Positions 36,241 through 47,447 of a DNA stretch of 64,000 nucleotides are shown here, piece by piece. The first letter of the stretch is position 1; every line of letters starts with the position of its first letter. The notes beneath the pieces are model-generated. The model was not told the origin of the DNA and ran no database searches. It saw nothing but the letters and a program-made list of their open reading frames with translations. Source of the stretch: Dasypus novemcinctus (taxonomy: Eukaryota; Chordata; Mammalia; Cingulata; Dasypodidae); the NCBI RefSeq assembly GCF_030445035.2, contig NC_080680.1:96601157-96665156 (forward strand), read 5' to 3'. The translations under genes were made by a program, and so were the position numbers.

Positions 36241-37189
36241 TGATCAAGGTTAACATTTTCAGTTCTTAGTCATGTTGATAACATGTACCCTTGAACCATA
36301 AGGAAAATGGCACTTAACTTCTTGGTCATCAAAAAAACTAAGTCTAACCGTGAAGAAAACATCAGATAAACCCAAACTGGAAAAGGTCAAACATTCTATA
36401 AAAAGGTTTGACCATCAATCGTCAAAACTGTCAAGGTCATGAAAAACAAGGAAAGTACAAGAAGTTGTCACAGACCAGAGGAAGTTAAGGAGACAGGATT
36501 ACTAACTGCAATGTGATATCCTGAATGAAATCCTGAAACTAGTGAAATCTGAATAACCTGTGGAGTTTAGTTAATAGTAATGTACTGATGTTGGTCCCTT
36601 AGTTGTGACTATGTGCCATAGTAACATAGGATATTAAGAATAAGGAAAACTGGAACAAGGGATGTTTTAGTTTCCTGGGGTGCTACAGCAAATACCATAA
36701 AATGATTTGGCTTAAACAATGGGAATTTATTCACTCATGGTTTTGAGGCTGGAGAAAATGTCCAAATGTAGGCATCATCAAAGCATTGCTTTCTCCCCAA
36801 AGATTATGGCATTCTGGGGCTGGTGGCTGTTGATCCTTGGTTCCTCTGTCAATGGAAAGGCACATCACAGCATCCCCTGGTCTCTTCCTTCTTTTCTAGA
36901 TACCATTTCAGCTTCTTGCCCCCTGTGGCTTTCTCTCTGACTGAATTTCATTCTCTTATAAAGGACTCCAGTAATAGAATTAAGACCCTTCCTGACTGAG
37001 GTGAGACACCTTACCTGAAGTGACCTCATACTTACAATGTGTTTATGCCCACAGGAATGGATTTAAGAACATGTTTTTGGGATACATGCATCTTCAAACC
37101 TTCACAAGGGATGTACAGGAATTTTCTGCACTGTCTTTGCAATTTTTCTGTATATCTAAAAATATTCTAAAATAAAAGTTTACTAAAAA
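36241..37189 (+). repeat. Ancient repeat with A-rich 3' end, split by an LTR
   Basis: 36480-36660 and 37114-37185 form one element (AAATCTGAATAACCTGTGGAG, GTTAATAGTAATGTACTG, then TTTTTCTGTATATCTAAAAA and AATAAAAGTTTAC). The layout is that of a eutherian retroelement 3' end with a polyadenylation signal, probably an L1 3'UTR or similar. The exact family is not certain. The LTR at 36663-37106 interrupts it cleanly. 36241-36480 is unassigned. Confidence 0.5.
36663..37106 (-). mobile_element. Solo LTR, ERVL/MaLR-like
   Basis: It starts TGTTTTAGTTTCC and ends ACCTTCACA, 444 bp, flanked by the 5-bp direct repeat AGGGA (36658-36662 and 37107-37111). Rejoining the flanks restores the interrupted repeat. 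The start matches the reverse complement of the usual 3' end of MaLR-type LTRs, so it reads on the minus strand. A related, more damaged copy lies at 46020-46985. Confidence 0.8.
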
Positions 37190-37795
37190 CAAAAATAATA
37201 TTGCAAGTATATTTCTTTATGGAAATTGGCATGCCAATTCTAAAATTTAAATGAATATGAAACGGATATAGACTACCCAAAACAATCTTGAAGGAAAACC
37301 CCAAAGTTGGAGAATATATATTACCAGATTTCAACACTTATTACAAAGCTGAAATGAATACAGCATGGTATTTGTATAAGGAAACATAAATAGAGCAATG
37401 GAACAGAATAGAAACCCAGAAACAAATGCACATTTATCCAATTACATGATTTTTGGCAAAGATACCAATATAATTTGCATCATTCAATACATTATGCTAG
37501 ATTGAAATCTAATAAGCTTTTACCTCTATTTCACACCAAATGCAAAAGTTAATTCTAATATCTAAAAAATGTATTTTAAAAAACCATAGAACTGTGTAAG
37601 ACCAACTTTGAAGGCCATTGTAACCTATGGACTGTTTTTAGTATGACAATTGGAATAATGTTTCCATCAATTGTAACAAAAATAACACACTAATACACCC
37701 TGCTAATAGGGAAAACTATGTTTGAAGAGGTGGGATATGTGGGAACAATGAACTTGCTATATAAATTTTCTGTATACTAACAACTCCAAAAAAAT
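37190..37795 (+). repeat. Old L1 fragment: ORF2 piece and 3'UTR end
   Basis: 37230-37560 reads as ORF2 remnant (CAGCATGGTATTTGTATAAGG, ATAGAGCAATGGAACAGAAT). 37575-37795 is an L1M-type 3'UTR end (AACTATGTTTGAAGAGGTGGG ending in A-rich sequence). The latter part marks the left side of the duplicated block. Confidence 0.65.
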
Positions 37796-38339
37796 TAAAA
37801 AAGAACCCACATGCTCAGATGCATTTAGTTTCCTTTTAAGGTTTGCCAGACATTTACTATAATAAATAATAATGAATGAACCAACAATAGGCTGCTATCC
37901 TTGAAAGGGTAAAAATCAGTATTCATACAGAGGGAGAAGGAAGAAAAACTGAAGACAGTCTCAGTAAACTGACCAGAAGTTAGCAGACTGGCCACACTTG
38001 ATAATGTTCCCTGAAACAAGCCAACTGGGCTTTAAGCAAAACGATGGATCCTCTGAGAATTCCTGAGATCATTTGCCAGTCAGTGCCTTTTCCTTGGCAC
38101 TTCCAGGTGAGATAAGACCATTTCCCACATGAGACTATCTCAGGGAGGATGATATTAAAACCATGTCTTAAAATAGTTGAGAAGATTAAATGAGAGAAAA
38201 TACATCAAATCTTTAGATTAAGTAGCATTTAGTAACCCTTCATCAAATATTAGTTATTTGTTGTGTTATTATTATTTATAAAGTCATTACTTTCTGCTGC
38301 TTATGCATACACACCCCTTTGGTTTCATAGCTGTGATAG

Positions 38340-38980
38340 CTCACCATAATGCCATGTCATTTAAACCAAAAAGTTGAAGTAACCGTTGACTTTGATCTTT
38401 CCAACAGTTATCTCAATTCGTCAGCAATTCGTTGTTAGTTCTAACTTCCAACTACATTGCCATCTCCACTGCTATCATAATAGACTGAATGATCTCCAAT
38501 TCTTAACTGCTCTATTGTAATAGCTTCTTCGATGTTCTCTCTCCGTCCACATGTGGCCTTTTTCATATCGTCTGTCCTCAACACAGCAGCCAGGATAAAT
38601 CTTTTTTAAAGCTGAATAATATTCTTCATCTACAGAAAAGCTTCAAGTGATTCACAGGTAATTCACAGGAAAAATCTAAATGCAAAACTTATAAGACCTG
38701 GATTCTCATTAGCTCTAAAATTAGCCCCAACTGCTTTTTACCTCTTCACTCCTGCCCCTTCACCCTAACCTCCTTTCTACTCCTGAAGCATGATTGACAC
38801 TGACCCATCTCAGCAGATATACAGTTGTCTCCACTCCCTGGAAGGTTTTGTCTAAAAATAGCCTCATGGCTATTCACACCTTCACACCTTCAATTCTTTG
38901 TTCAAATGTCATCTCCACATTGAAAGAAATTCTCATCACGTAACTAAAATTACAACTTATTCTTATCATTCCTGATGTCT
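38340..38980 (+). repeat. L2 LINE remnant in copy 1
   Basis: C-rich sequence with GTTGACTTTGATCTTTCC, GCCATCTCCACTGC and ATTGTAATAGCTTC follows the L2 order. The partner in the second duplicate is at 60290-60900. No frame is preserved. Confidence 0.65.
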
Positions 38981-38989
38981 TAACTGAAC

Positions 38990-40025
38990 TTGGTTTTTTA
39001 TTTTTTTCATTTTTCCTATTTTTACAATCATTTACACACTCAAAATTTACCATTTTACCCACTTTAAGCTGTACAATTCATTGATATTAATTTTATTCTC
39101 TATTTTATGCTACCATCACAAGTATATATTGCCTAATAGTTTTCATCACCCATTTTACAGAAATTCTGCACCCACTATGTAATATCTCCCCATTCCTCCT
39201 TCCCCTGCCTTAGTTTGCCAGGGCTGCTAGGAAAAATTTCACAAAATGGGTATGTTAATTACAGGATTTACTGGCTCAGTTTTAGAGATAAGCAATGCAA
39301 AATTACGGCATCACCGATTTCTTGCTTGATCCCTGAAGTCTGTTGTGTCAAGGGACAGGTTTGTAAAGATCCATGGGGCTCCTGGTCTTGTAATTCTGCC
39401 TCCTGTCACATGTTGATATCTCACCCCTTGTGTCTTCTCTTCAGATTATCTCTGATTCTGGCTTCTGAATTACTTCTCTTATTATGCATCCAGAAATACA
39501 GATTAAGGCCCAAATTGATTCATCTGACCACATGTAACAGGAGTTTAGAAGGTCCTTTTCACAAATGAGTCCATACTATAAATGCTAATATATCTTCATA
39601 AGATCCTATTTACAAATGAGTACACACCCACAGTATTACAGATTAAGGAGATGTCTTGGTTTTAGGGACATAATTCAATATAGCATACCCCTACACCCTT
39701 AGGAAACTGTAAACAAATATCATTCCCTGTGAATTTATTAATTGTATTTCCTATCAGTCAGATCATACAATATTTGTCAGTTTGTGTCTGGCTTATTTTA
39801 CTGACATGAAATCTGTACAATAATTTTTACAGCAGCTTTAGTCAAATTGCCAAAGGTGGAAGCAAACCAAACATCCATCAGCAGATGAAGAGATAAACAA
39901 AATGTGACATAAACAATGTCATAATGCTCAGCAGTAAAGAGAAAGGAAGTTCTCATACATACAACACGAGGGATGAACCTTGATGACATCATGTTGAGTG
40001 AAATAAGCCTGCTGCTTCTTATGGC
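38990..40025 (-). mobile_element. Old L1 with 5' inversion, carrying an LTR
   Basis: 38990-39200 and 39690-39795 are L1 3'UTR sequence on the minus strand. From about 39800 to 40015 the sequence turns into the end of ORF2 plus flanking sequence on the plus strand. The two pieces meet at the same L1 position, GT(G/A)AAATAAGCC, present in the minus part near 39795 and in the plus part near 40002. That is the structure made by twin priming. The same junction is found in the second duplicate (61735-61965), so the event is older than the duplication. Confidence 0.7.
39207..39687 (-). mobile_element. MaLR-like solo LTR in copy 1
   Basis: It starts near GCCTTAGTTTGCCAGGGC and ends near AATATAGCATA, with CCCCT on both sides (39202-39206 and 39688-39692) as a probable 5-bp duplication. 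The ends are the reverse complement of the MLT/MST LTR ends. It splits the L1 3'UTR and is shared with 61125-61625. Confidence 0.65.
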
Positions 40026-41194
40026 ACTTATATGCCTTGAAATCTACTGTCTTGGTATTCTTGTATTAATTTTTCCCCACTAAATATAAGATCTACAAAG
40101 CAAACCGACTTTTGCTTCAGATTTATAGAACTATCCAGAGACAATAAATAATTACAAAAGAATAAACAGTGGGCATATACTTAGCATTCTCTTAATGGAA
40201 GTCACTTTTGCTCTTGGGTGCTAACAGCTAATTCATTATCAAACTCTAGAATAATCAGGCAGATTTAGATAGTCCACAGAAAGGCTGACATAGAGAAAAT
40301 GTACATTTAACATTGTTTTGGGAATTTCATAATGGGACTGATTACTCTGCTATTCAAATGGACACTTCTCACAGTCACAACAAAATTTAAGGATAATAGA
40401 GCCAAATCATTTCAATATATGTTAGTAAATCATCAGACACACTGTATTATCAGGAAATATGTTAAAAAGGAAAGCATTCTTAACTCTATTACCTTAAACA
40501 TTAAAAGTATGGAAAAACCAATAATCTGATTTCTAGTCCATATACATAAAAACTACATATAATGATTTATCATTAAATTTTAAATTACAAATGTTAAGAT
40601 ATTTATCTAAAATAATATTTACCAAATCTTGAAATATATTCAACTGTATACATCCAAATGAAATTCATTTTCTAGACCAATAGAGATATCATATTACATC
40701 TGAGAATTCTTATCTTTTCAATGTGGTATCTGTAAATTAAGGAGTTAAAAGATAAAACTTACACAAAACATGTTATTATTCACAACTCTAATCTTAGTCT
40801 AAAATCATTTCTATTCTTGAAGAGAGAACATATATTTCTGAGGTTCTGTCTTCCTTCAGAAAGAAGCGTACATGTATTGTGGTATTGTAGTAAATCATTC
40901 ATATCTCCTCCAGCAGGTAAGGCAGCTCCTTAACAGATGAGGAATGTGGTACTCACACATGAATTGACAGAAAAGGTTGCCAATGGCAATGCCAGACACT
41001 GAAGGTTATACAAGAATGGAGGAACAATGAATATACCTAAAGCTAAAGCAATTGGTTGTGTTTATCACAGATTTTCTGTGAACCTGCAGAATTAAAGTTC
41101 TGTGGATTGTGCAAAAATATGCAAGGAAGAAATCCTAAGCAGGGACCAAAAACAGGAAGGGAACATTGAAAGGACATTTGGGAGTATACCAGAG
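40026..41194. other. Unassigned DNA between the duplicate and an LTR
   Basis: AT-rich, apparently single-copy within the window apart from 40030-40450, which is repeated at 61985-62368 and 63957-64000. It lies downstream of the olfactory receptor pseudogene. No coding exon, promoter or RNA gene could be supported. Confidence 0.5.
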
Positions 41195-41640
41195 ACAAAG
41201 GTAAACACTGTATTTGCTGCATAACAAACCATCCCGAAACTTAATGGCTTAAAAAGTCATTTAGTTACATCACAATAGTGTTGGTTGACATTTTGGCTAG
41301 GGTTAGACAAAAATGGATGGTATATCTGGTCTGGCTAGGGTCAGCTGATCTAAGCACAGGTCACATGCTTCTGCAATTACCTACCATGTCCCTGGGGGTT
41401 GGCTGATAGCTTTCTGGGGTATCTTGTATCTCCTCCATGTGGCCTCTTATCCTCAGGCAACCTAGCTTGGGCTTGCCCACATGGTGGTGTCAAGGTCCAA
41501 GAGCTTCTGAAACAGAATTGACAAATACTTTTAAGGTATTGGCATCAGTCATTTGTCATATCCTTTCCAATAAATCTATTAGTCAAAGCTACAGCTCCAT
41601 CCATATTTAAGGGGTAAGGAAATTCATTGCACATTGGAAA
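41195..41640 (-). mobile_element. Ancient LTR remnant, ERVL/MaLR-like
   Basis: The start GCATAACAAACCATCCC and ACTTAATGGCTTAAAAAG resembles the reverse complement of MaLR/ERVL LTR ends. GGTCAGCTGATC and CTCCTCCATGTGGCCTCTTATCC follow in the usual order. It is heavily diverged, and a DNA transposon origin is not excluded. Confidence 0.45.
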
Positions 41641-41780
41641 AAAGCTTACAAAAAATTTTGGTAATCTTGGCAATCTTCCATTATCACCTGCACAATTTTT
41701 CAAGGAGGCATAACTGGGACATCAATAGGAGAATTAAGAACATGAACGACTGGGTGTCACTTGACAAAAGTAATCCTCCT

Positions 41781-42691
41781 TCAGTAAAGTATTCCCAAAG
41801 CCGATTTCATGGCTGTGTTCCTTAGGCTATAGATGAAATGGTTCAGCATGGGAGTCATCACCGTGTACATAACTGAGGCAATTATGTCCTTGATGTCATA
41901 ATTGTTTGATGAAGGAAAGAAGTACACCATGGCAAGAGTCCCATAGTACAGAAACACCACAGAGAGGTGGGAACCACAGGGGGACAAAGCTTTGCAGATC
42001 CTCTTGGTGGAGAGGACCCTGAAGATGGTAGCTGCAATGCTGGTATAAGAACTCAAAATAGCACTCACTGACAGGAAGAAAATCACGCCTGCCTCAGTAA
42101 AGACGACTAGCTCATTGAGCAAGGAGTCTGAGCAGTTCAACTTAAACAGGGCTGTGATGGTACCGAAGTAGTGGGGGTGGTTTAATGTCAGCACAGAAGG
42201 ACAGGGGGGCCAAAGGAAGGGTGTGCAACAGAGCATGGTCACAAGAGAGGAACCAGGACCCAGCCACCAACAAGACACATGGCTCTGCCTGCATGATGGT
42301 GATGTAGAACAGAGGGTGACAGATAGCCACATACCTGTCACAGGCCATTGCTGCAACAAGAAAACTTTCAATAGAAGCAAATAATATGTAAAAATACATC
42401 TGAGAAATGCACTCCTCATAAGGAATTGATTTGTGGTTACTATGAATTTCTATCAACATCTTTGGGACAGTGACAGATGAGAAAGAAACATCCATGAGGG
42501 CCAAGTGGCTGAGGAAGAAGTACATGGGGGTGTGGAGGCGAGAGTCCAGACTGATGAGGAGGAGGATGAGCAGGTTACCCAGCACCGTGGTGAGGTACAT
42601 GCCCAGGAACAGGGTGAAAAACACGCCATGCATCTCTGGCCAGGTGGGGAGTCCCAGGACGAGGAATTCAAATGTGCTGCTCAGAATTCAT
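41781..42691 (-). pseudogene. Olfactory receptor pseudogene, family 1-like (class II)
   Basis: Olfactory receptors are seven-helix G-protein-coupled receptors of nasal neurons. The translated pieces hold all the usual marks: LGMYLTTVLGNLLIL (helix 1, GN), LHTPMYFFLSHLALMD (helix 2), MACDRYVAICHPL (helix 3 end), SFCAD (second outer loop), KALSPCGSHLSVV (helix 6) and FIYSLRN (helix 7). Two lesions are seen: an extra base just after ATG AAT TCT (42691-42682) that puts the start out of frame, and a shift at about 42170-42190, right after SFCAD. The helix 7 motif reads MLNHFIY rather than the usual NPFIY. The coding unit is single-exon, about 300 codons, as normal. The OR1J/OR1N-like group is suggested by the helix 2-3 region. 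Confidence 0.9.
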
Positions 42692-43506
42692 GCTGCTCTT
42701 TTCTTTTTGGGGAATTTAGAAAGTGGGAAATGTCAAGGACCTAAAAAGAGTGAACATGCCCATAACATTATATTAATATCCTTTTTAAGATAAAATTATT
42801 GATTGAAAGCTACATTTATGTTTATTTTTTACACTGTTGATGCATGCATCAGCAGTCTCTCATACTTTCTCCTCAATGATGCATTAAGACTTCACAATAA
42901 CAAATAAGATTTCCTTCCATGTAGGACAGAGGACATTTTTATTCCTTTAACAAATATTTATGGATTAACAGCCTAAATACAAAGTCTCTGTGTCTGTGTG
43001 CCAGGCCCTGTAGTGGGTAATTTTTGTGTATTTCCCCATTTACATACACCTCACAGGGCATTTTGAAGCATGAATCGTTGTCCCCCTTACTAGTAAACAA
43101 ATTGAATCTAAGAGGGCTGAAGTCACTCCCTAAGATTACAAACCTTGTAAGGACCAGAAAGAAAATTGGACCTTACTTTGACTTAGAGCAGACACTGAGA
43201 GTATGATGCTAGCCCACTGGTGGAAATGCACAGGAACCTGTCAATCCTAGAAGAAATATGGCTACTATTGAGAGAGAATTTAAGTAATATTTTTCTTAAT
43301 AAGAATCAATCAGAAACCCTAAGGCACATGCATGAACTACTTTCACACATATAGACACAAACGTATAAGTTGCTAATTTGGGAATTCAACCAGCTGTGAT
43401 CACAGAGTAAAACCTGTGTCTCAATTAGCCACACAGTCATATAAACATAATATACAAATAATGCCCACAAAGTTGGAAAACACAGCACACAAGTTACAAC
43501 AACACA
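42692..43506. other. Upstream of the receptor pseudogene; MIR-like piece
   Basis: 42930-43200 carries MIR-like phrases in reverse orientation (TGTGCCAGGCCCTG, CCCCATTTACATACACCTCAC). The rest is unassigned. Receptor promoters are hard to see by eye and I claim none. Confidence 0.45.
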
Positions 43507-43992
43507 GGGAATCGGATGTGACTCAAGCGATTGAATTCCTGCCTACTACATCAGAAGTCCCTGGTTCAGTTCCCTGTGCCTCCTAAAGAAGACAGCAAGC
43601 TGGTGCAATGGGCAGGCACAGGAATCTGATGCAGCAAGAGACACAAAAAGAAAAACATATTGAGAAACAGAACAAAGCAGAGAGCGGAGATTCTCAGTGC
43701 CTCCTAAAAAGGATGAGCAAGACAGTGAGCTGATGCATCTGGGATGCACAGCAAACTGACACAGTAAGAGATACATACACAAAAAAAGAAAAACACAAAG
43801 AGAGACACAGCAAAGCAGAAAATGGGGTTGGTTCTAGCAATTAGGCACTTCCCTCCCATATCAGAGGTACCAGGTTCGGTTCCAGGTTTAAGTGTCTCCT
43901 AAAGAAACAAGGAAAACAAAAAGACATGGAAAGTGCAAACAACAAGGGGGTAAGGAAAAATAAAAATTAATAATCTTTAATAAAAAAAAAAG
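43507..43992 (+). mobile_element. Dimeric tRNA-derived SINE (DAS-like)
   Basis: Two tRNA-like heads lie in the same direction. The first, at about 43515-43585, has TGACTCAAGCGATTGAATTCC and GGTTCAGTTCCC. The second, at about 43828-43890, has TAGCAATTAGGCAC and a clear B-box GGTTCGGTTCC. Between them are A-rich linkers, and a repeated CAGTGCCTCCTAAA/GTGCCTCCTAAAG motif marks three similar points. The 3' end is A-rich. It could be a true dimeric SINE or two insertions side by side. Confidence 0.6.
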
Positions 43993-44437
43993 AGAAACCA
44001 CACAACCATACACAAACACAAATCCTGGACCAGCCACGACAGATGAACTAGCAAAATGTCACTTACATCACACACACACATACAAGACACACACCAACTG
44101 CACAAGCGTGCCTCTTCACATTCAGGCAACAAGTGACATACTTGGTCACACACATAATACCCTCATATTGGATAGCAGACTCCAGCTGAGGCCTTTACAC
44201 ATCACAGGTGAAATAAGATTTTAAAAGATCAGTTCAAATGAGTAAAAAAGTGAAAAACTCACATTCCAAATGCTGAACTTTCAGTAATTGAAAAATGATA
44301 ATTTTTATTAAAATAAATGCATTTTAAGAGGTCCAAAGCAATCCTAAATCAAAATTTAAATATTCCATAAGTGCTACAATGAAGACCCAGGGGAATGAAT
44401 TTTGTATAAAGCTTTTTGAAATATAAAAACTTACTAA
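43993..44437. other. Unassigned, CA-rich in part
   Basis: 44070-44160 is rich in CA dinucleotides (CACACACACACATACAAG). The rest is AT-rich and unrecognised. It borders an element X copy. Confidence 0.4.
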
Positions 44438-45895
44438 GGGGGAGCTCTATCACATTCCCTAAAGGAACAGCAACAATCCCCCAAGTGCAACGGCAAAGAC
44501 CAAAAAAGAAGGAAGATCCAACAATGAGCCCTTGATACTAATGACTATACTTGTGAGCCTGTGCACCTTAAATAAGAACAAGGGCTAGAGCTGTAGGGTG
44601 CCTAAGATTTACCTCCTGAGAGCCTCTGTGTTGCTCAAATGTGGCCATTCTTGAAGCCAAACTCAGTATGTAAATGCGTTGCCTAACCCCCAGTGTGGGA
44701 CATGACTCCCAGGGATGAGCCTCCCTGGTGCCGAGGGATTACTACCAAGTACCAGCTGATGATGTAATTAGAAAATGACCTTGAATAAAAAGGTCAACTC
44801 AGACCAGCAGAATATCTCTGTCTACATATAATACCAGGAGTTAAAAATGCTTTTTGACCTGAATCAAAGGGGGAAATGGAAAGGACAAATGAGTTTATAT
44901 GGCTATTAGTCTCCAAAATGAGTCGGGAGGTTATCAGAGGGGTTGCCCTTATGCACACCTCAGCAGGGTCCCAGAGACAGATAAAGTAGATACAACCCCA
45001 GGTATTGGTTCTTCTGAGGGCTACAGAGACCCACAGGTTCTATGGTCATGGCAGAGGGAGTTCAGTGCCATGTCAGCTGGCCCTACTTTGGAGTTTATGT
45101 TTCTGTGTGATGGAGCTGGACTCAGATGTGATATTTGTTAAAAAGCCTCTCCTGTTACTTTTACCAGATCTGTAGTTGGTGCTGGGGTTTAGTGTATACC
45201 CAGGGGACCTGAATCTCTGGACTGACCATGTGATAGCCAGGCCCTGAGCCTCAACAGACTTGCAACTCCTACACTCTGGTTTGTTGGACTTACCCCACTC
45301 AGATAACATGGAGGTGAAGAAGGTCAACCACCACACCAGGGAGCCAAGAGTGCCTACAACTGAAAGCAGGAGAATTGCATCCAGCATCTATGTGGAATCT
45401 AAGCCTCCTCTTGATATAGATGTGGAGTGGACACAACCATTCCAAGGTCCACAGGATAGAAGAATAGAGTATGGATTAGAGTGGACTTACTGATATTCTA
45501 CTCATGAACTATTGTGATTAGTAATCGAAGAAAATGTGGCATTGGTGTGGAGACAGTGGCCATGGTGGCTGCTGGGGGTAGGGAATGGAGAAAGAGATGA
45601 GATGTGGAGGCATTTTCAGGACTTGGAGTTGTCCTGAGTGGTGCTGCGGGGACAATTACCAGACATTGAAGATCCTCCAATGGACTACTGGATGGAACGT
45701 GGGAGTGTGGGCTATGATGTAGACCATTGGCCATGAGGTGCAGCAATGCCCAGAGATGTATTCACCAAATGCAATGGATGTGTCATGATGATGGGGGAGA
45801 GTGTTGCTGTGGGGGGAATGGTGGGGTGGGGGCTGTGGGGGGTGAATGGGGACCTCATATTTTTTTAATGTAGTATTGTTAAAAAATGAATTAAA
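44438..45895 (+). mobile_element. Element X, best-preserved copy (about 1.46 kb)
   Basis: It starts within about 10 bp of the same point as the copy at 12324 (GAGCTCTATCACATTCCC) and ends with the G-rich run, CTCATATTTTTTTAATG and an A-rich tail. It holds an 80-codon frame at 44899-45141 that aligns with a frame in the older relative at 56293-56640. The flanks AAACTTACTAA and AAATTTGCTAA may be a worn duplication. Confidence 0.7.
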
Positions 45896-46019
45896 AATTT
45901 TTTTAAATTTGCTAATATTGTGTAAGGATATTTCTTTCTATATAAGTGAGAGGCATTGCTGGATTGTATCCTTTTTCTGCAGCGTGTATGTATCAGGATA
46001 ATAGATCTCTCACTGTGCT

Positions 46020-46985
46020 AAGTATCTTAGTTTTCTGTCTAATAAAGCAAATATCATGCAACAGGCAGATTTAAACAGTGGGACTTCATTGGCTCATGGT
46101 CTTGAGGCTAGGAAGAGGCCAAAACAAAGGTGCTATCATGGCAATGCTTTCTTCCTAAAGCCTGTGGTGTCCAGGGGCTGTCTGCTGGCCCTCCTTGGAG
46201 CTCCCCATCTTTTCTCTCTCACATGGAGCTTTCCTCTCCTTTCTCTTCCAAGTTCCCTTGACTTCTAGCTTCCTGCTCCTTCCTGTGAATTTCTCTCTCT
46301 ATTACTAACATTTCTCCTATTGTAAAACACATCTGAGTAAGAAATGAAGATTAGCTTAGTTTTCACATAAAGGAAGAAAATATTAATTAATGAAACCTGG
46401 CAGCCTACTGCCTCAGTCTCTTACTCCTGGGTTAAGCAGGAGCAAAGGAAACCAGCTTAAGCCAGTCCTATAGACAGTAAAAAAGATGCCCAAAAAAGAG
46501 CTAAATCAATACCAATTCAGCACTAAATTCCATTCCTTGTTTGGCAAAGGGGAGCAAGTAAAAACTAAAATGGTTGGAATATATGGGGGAAACAATTAAT
46601 CACCAACTTTTGCACGGGAAAGTTAGATCTTCTCGGATAGGCTGTAACCTCTAACGTATCCAATCAATGGAGAAACAGAGTAAGGGCTTGAGTGCTAGGC
46701 TTAGGGGTATGAATTGTGTCATTTTTCTTTGTTTGGGGCACCAGCCACGTTTTCTGGTTGTGCACCCCTTCTTGCAAAATTGAGAATAAATTCTTTCCTT
46801 CTCCACAATCGGGTGAGCCTTATTTTCTTCCAGAAGATTTCTTTCTTGCAGCCTGTAATTAGGAATAAGAACCATACTGTTTCACATGGCCACACCATAA
46901 CTAATAAAACATCCTCAACATTCTTCTTCACAATGAGTTCACACCACTGTAAACTAAAATTAAGATGATGCTTTCTTCTGGGGAT
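46020..46985 (-). mobile_element. MaLR-like LTR, itself split by another LTR
   Basis: 46020-46310 and 46888-46985 match the LTR at 36663-37106 (TTAGTTTTCTG start, GGTCTTGAGGCTAGGAAGAGG, then ACAATGAGTTCACACC near the end). The intervening 0.57 kb is a second LTR. Confidence 0.6.
46330..46887 (+). mobile_element. Inner solo LTR, retrovirus-like
   Basis: AATAAA (about 46785) follows GCACCCCTTCTTGCAAAATTG, and CTTTCCTTCTCCACAATCGG comes next; this order resembles the U3-R-U5 of class I endogenous retroviruses. The exact ends and target duplication were not resolved. It sits inside another LTR, which sits inside an old L1. Confidence 0.5.
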
Positions 46986-47447
46986 CATAACTCAACCTAA
47001 CACAGGGAGTATTCACTCCTTTTCAATGTTTTGGAGGAGTTTCTATGGAATTGCTATTATTTCTTCATTAAACGATCAATAGCATTTATCAATAACCATC
47101 TTTGCCTGAAGATTTTTCTGGAAATGTTTCTAATGAAAACCTAATTTTCATTAATTTTTATAAAATTTTCAAATTTAGCTATAGCAACCAGCAAGATGGC
47201 AGCATAGTAAGGAGCTCCTAGAATCAACTCCTGGTTCAGGGCAGTTAGTAATTACCCAGAGCTATCCAAAGCACCCTTTTGGGGGCTCCAGGAGATCAGA
47301 AGGGCATCCTGCAATATCCGTGAAAGAAGGGAAGGAGAAGACTGCCCAGATGCAGAGAAGATTCATAACTAGAGCACTCTACATTGCAGAGGCTGGTGCC
47401 CATACTCCACTGGCTGCACAAGCTGCCTCAGGAGCTATTCTGCAGCT

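Larger units (their letters stand above)
37575..40450 (+). repeat. Segmental duplication, copy 1
   Basis: This block aligns in the same orientation with 58905-62368 plus 63957-64000. Shared landmarks include GCATTTAGTTTCC (about 37820 / 59587), the L2 segment, the rearranged L1 and its LTR, and TCATCAGACACACTGTATTA (40430 / 63974). Differences are substitutions, small indels and three insertions found only in copy 2. The right end may extend beyond the window in copy 2, so the true length is unknown. Confidence 0.85.
45896..47175 (-). repeat. Old L1 ORF2 fragment, split by LTRs
   Basis: 45900-46015 and 46986-47175 are adjoining pieces of reverse-transcriptase sequence on the minus strand (GGAGGAGTTTCTATGGAATTG and CTATTATTTCTTCATTAAACG are typical). 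The LTR insertion lies between them. No frame survives. Confidence 0.65.
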
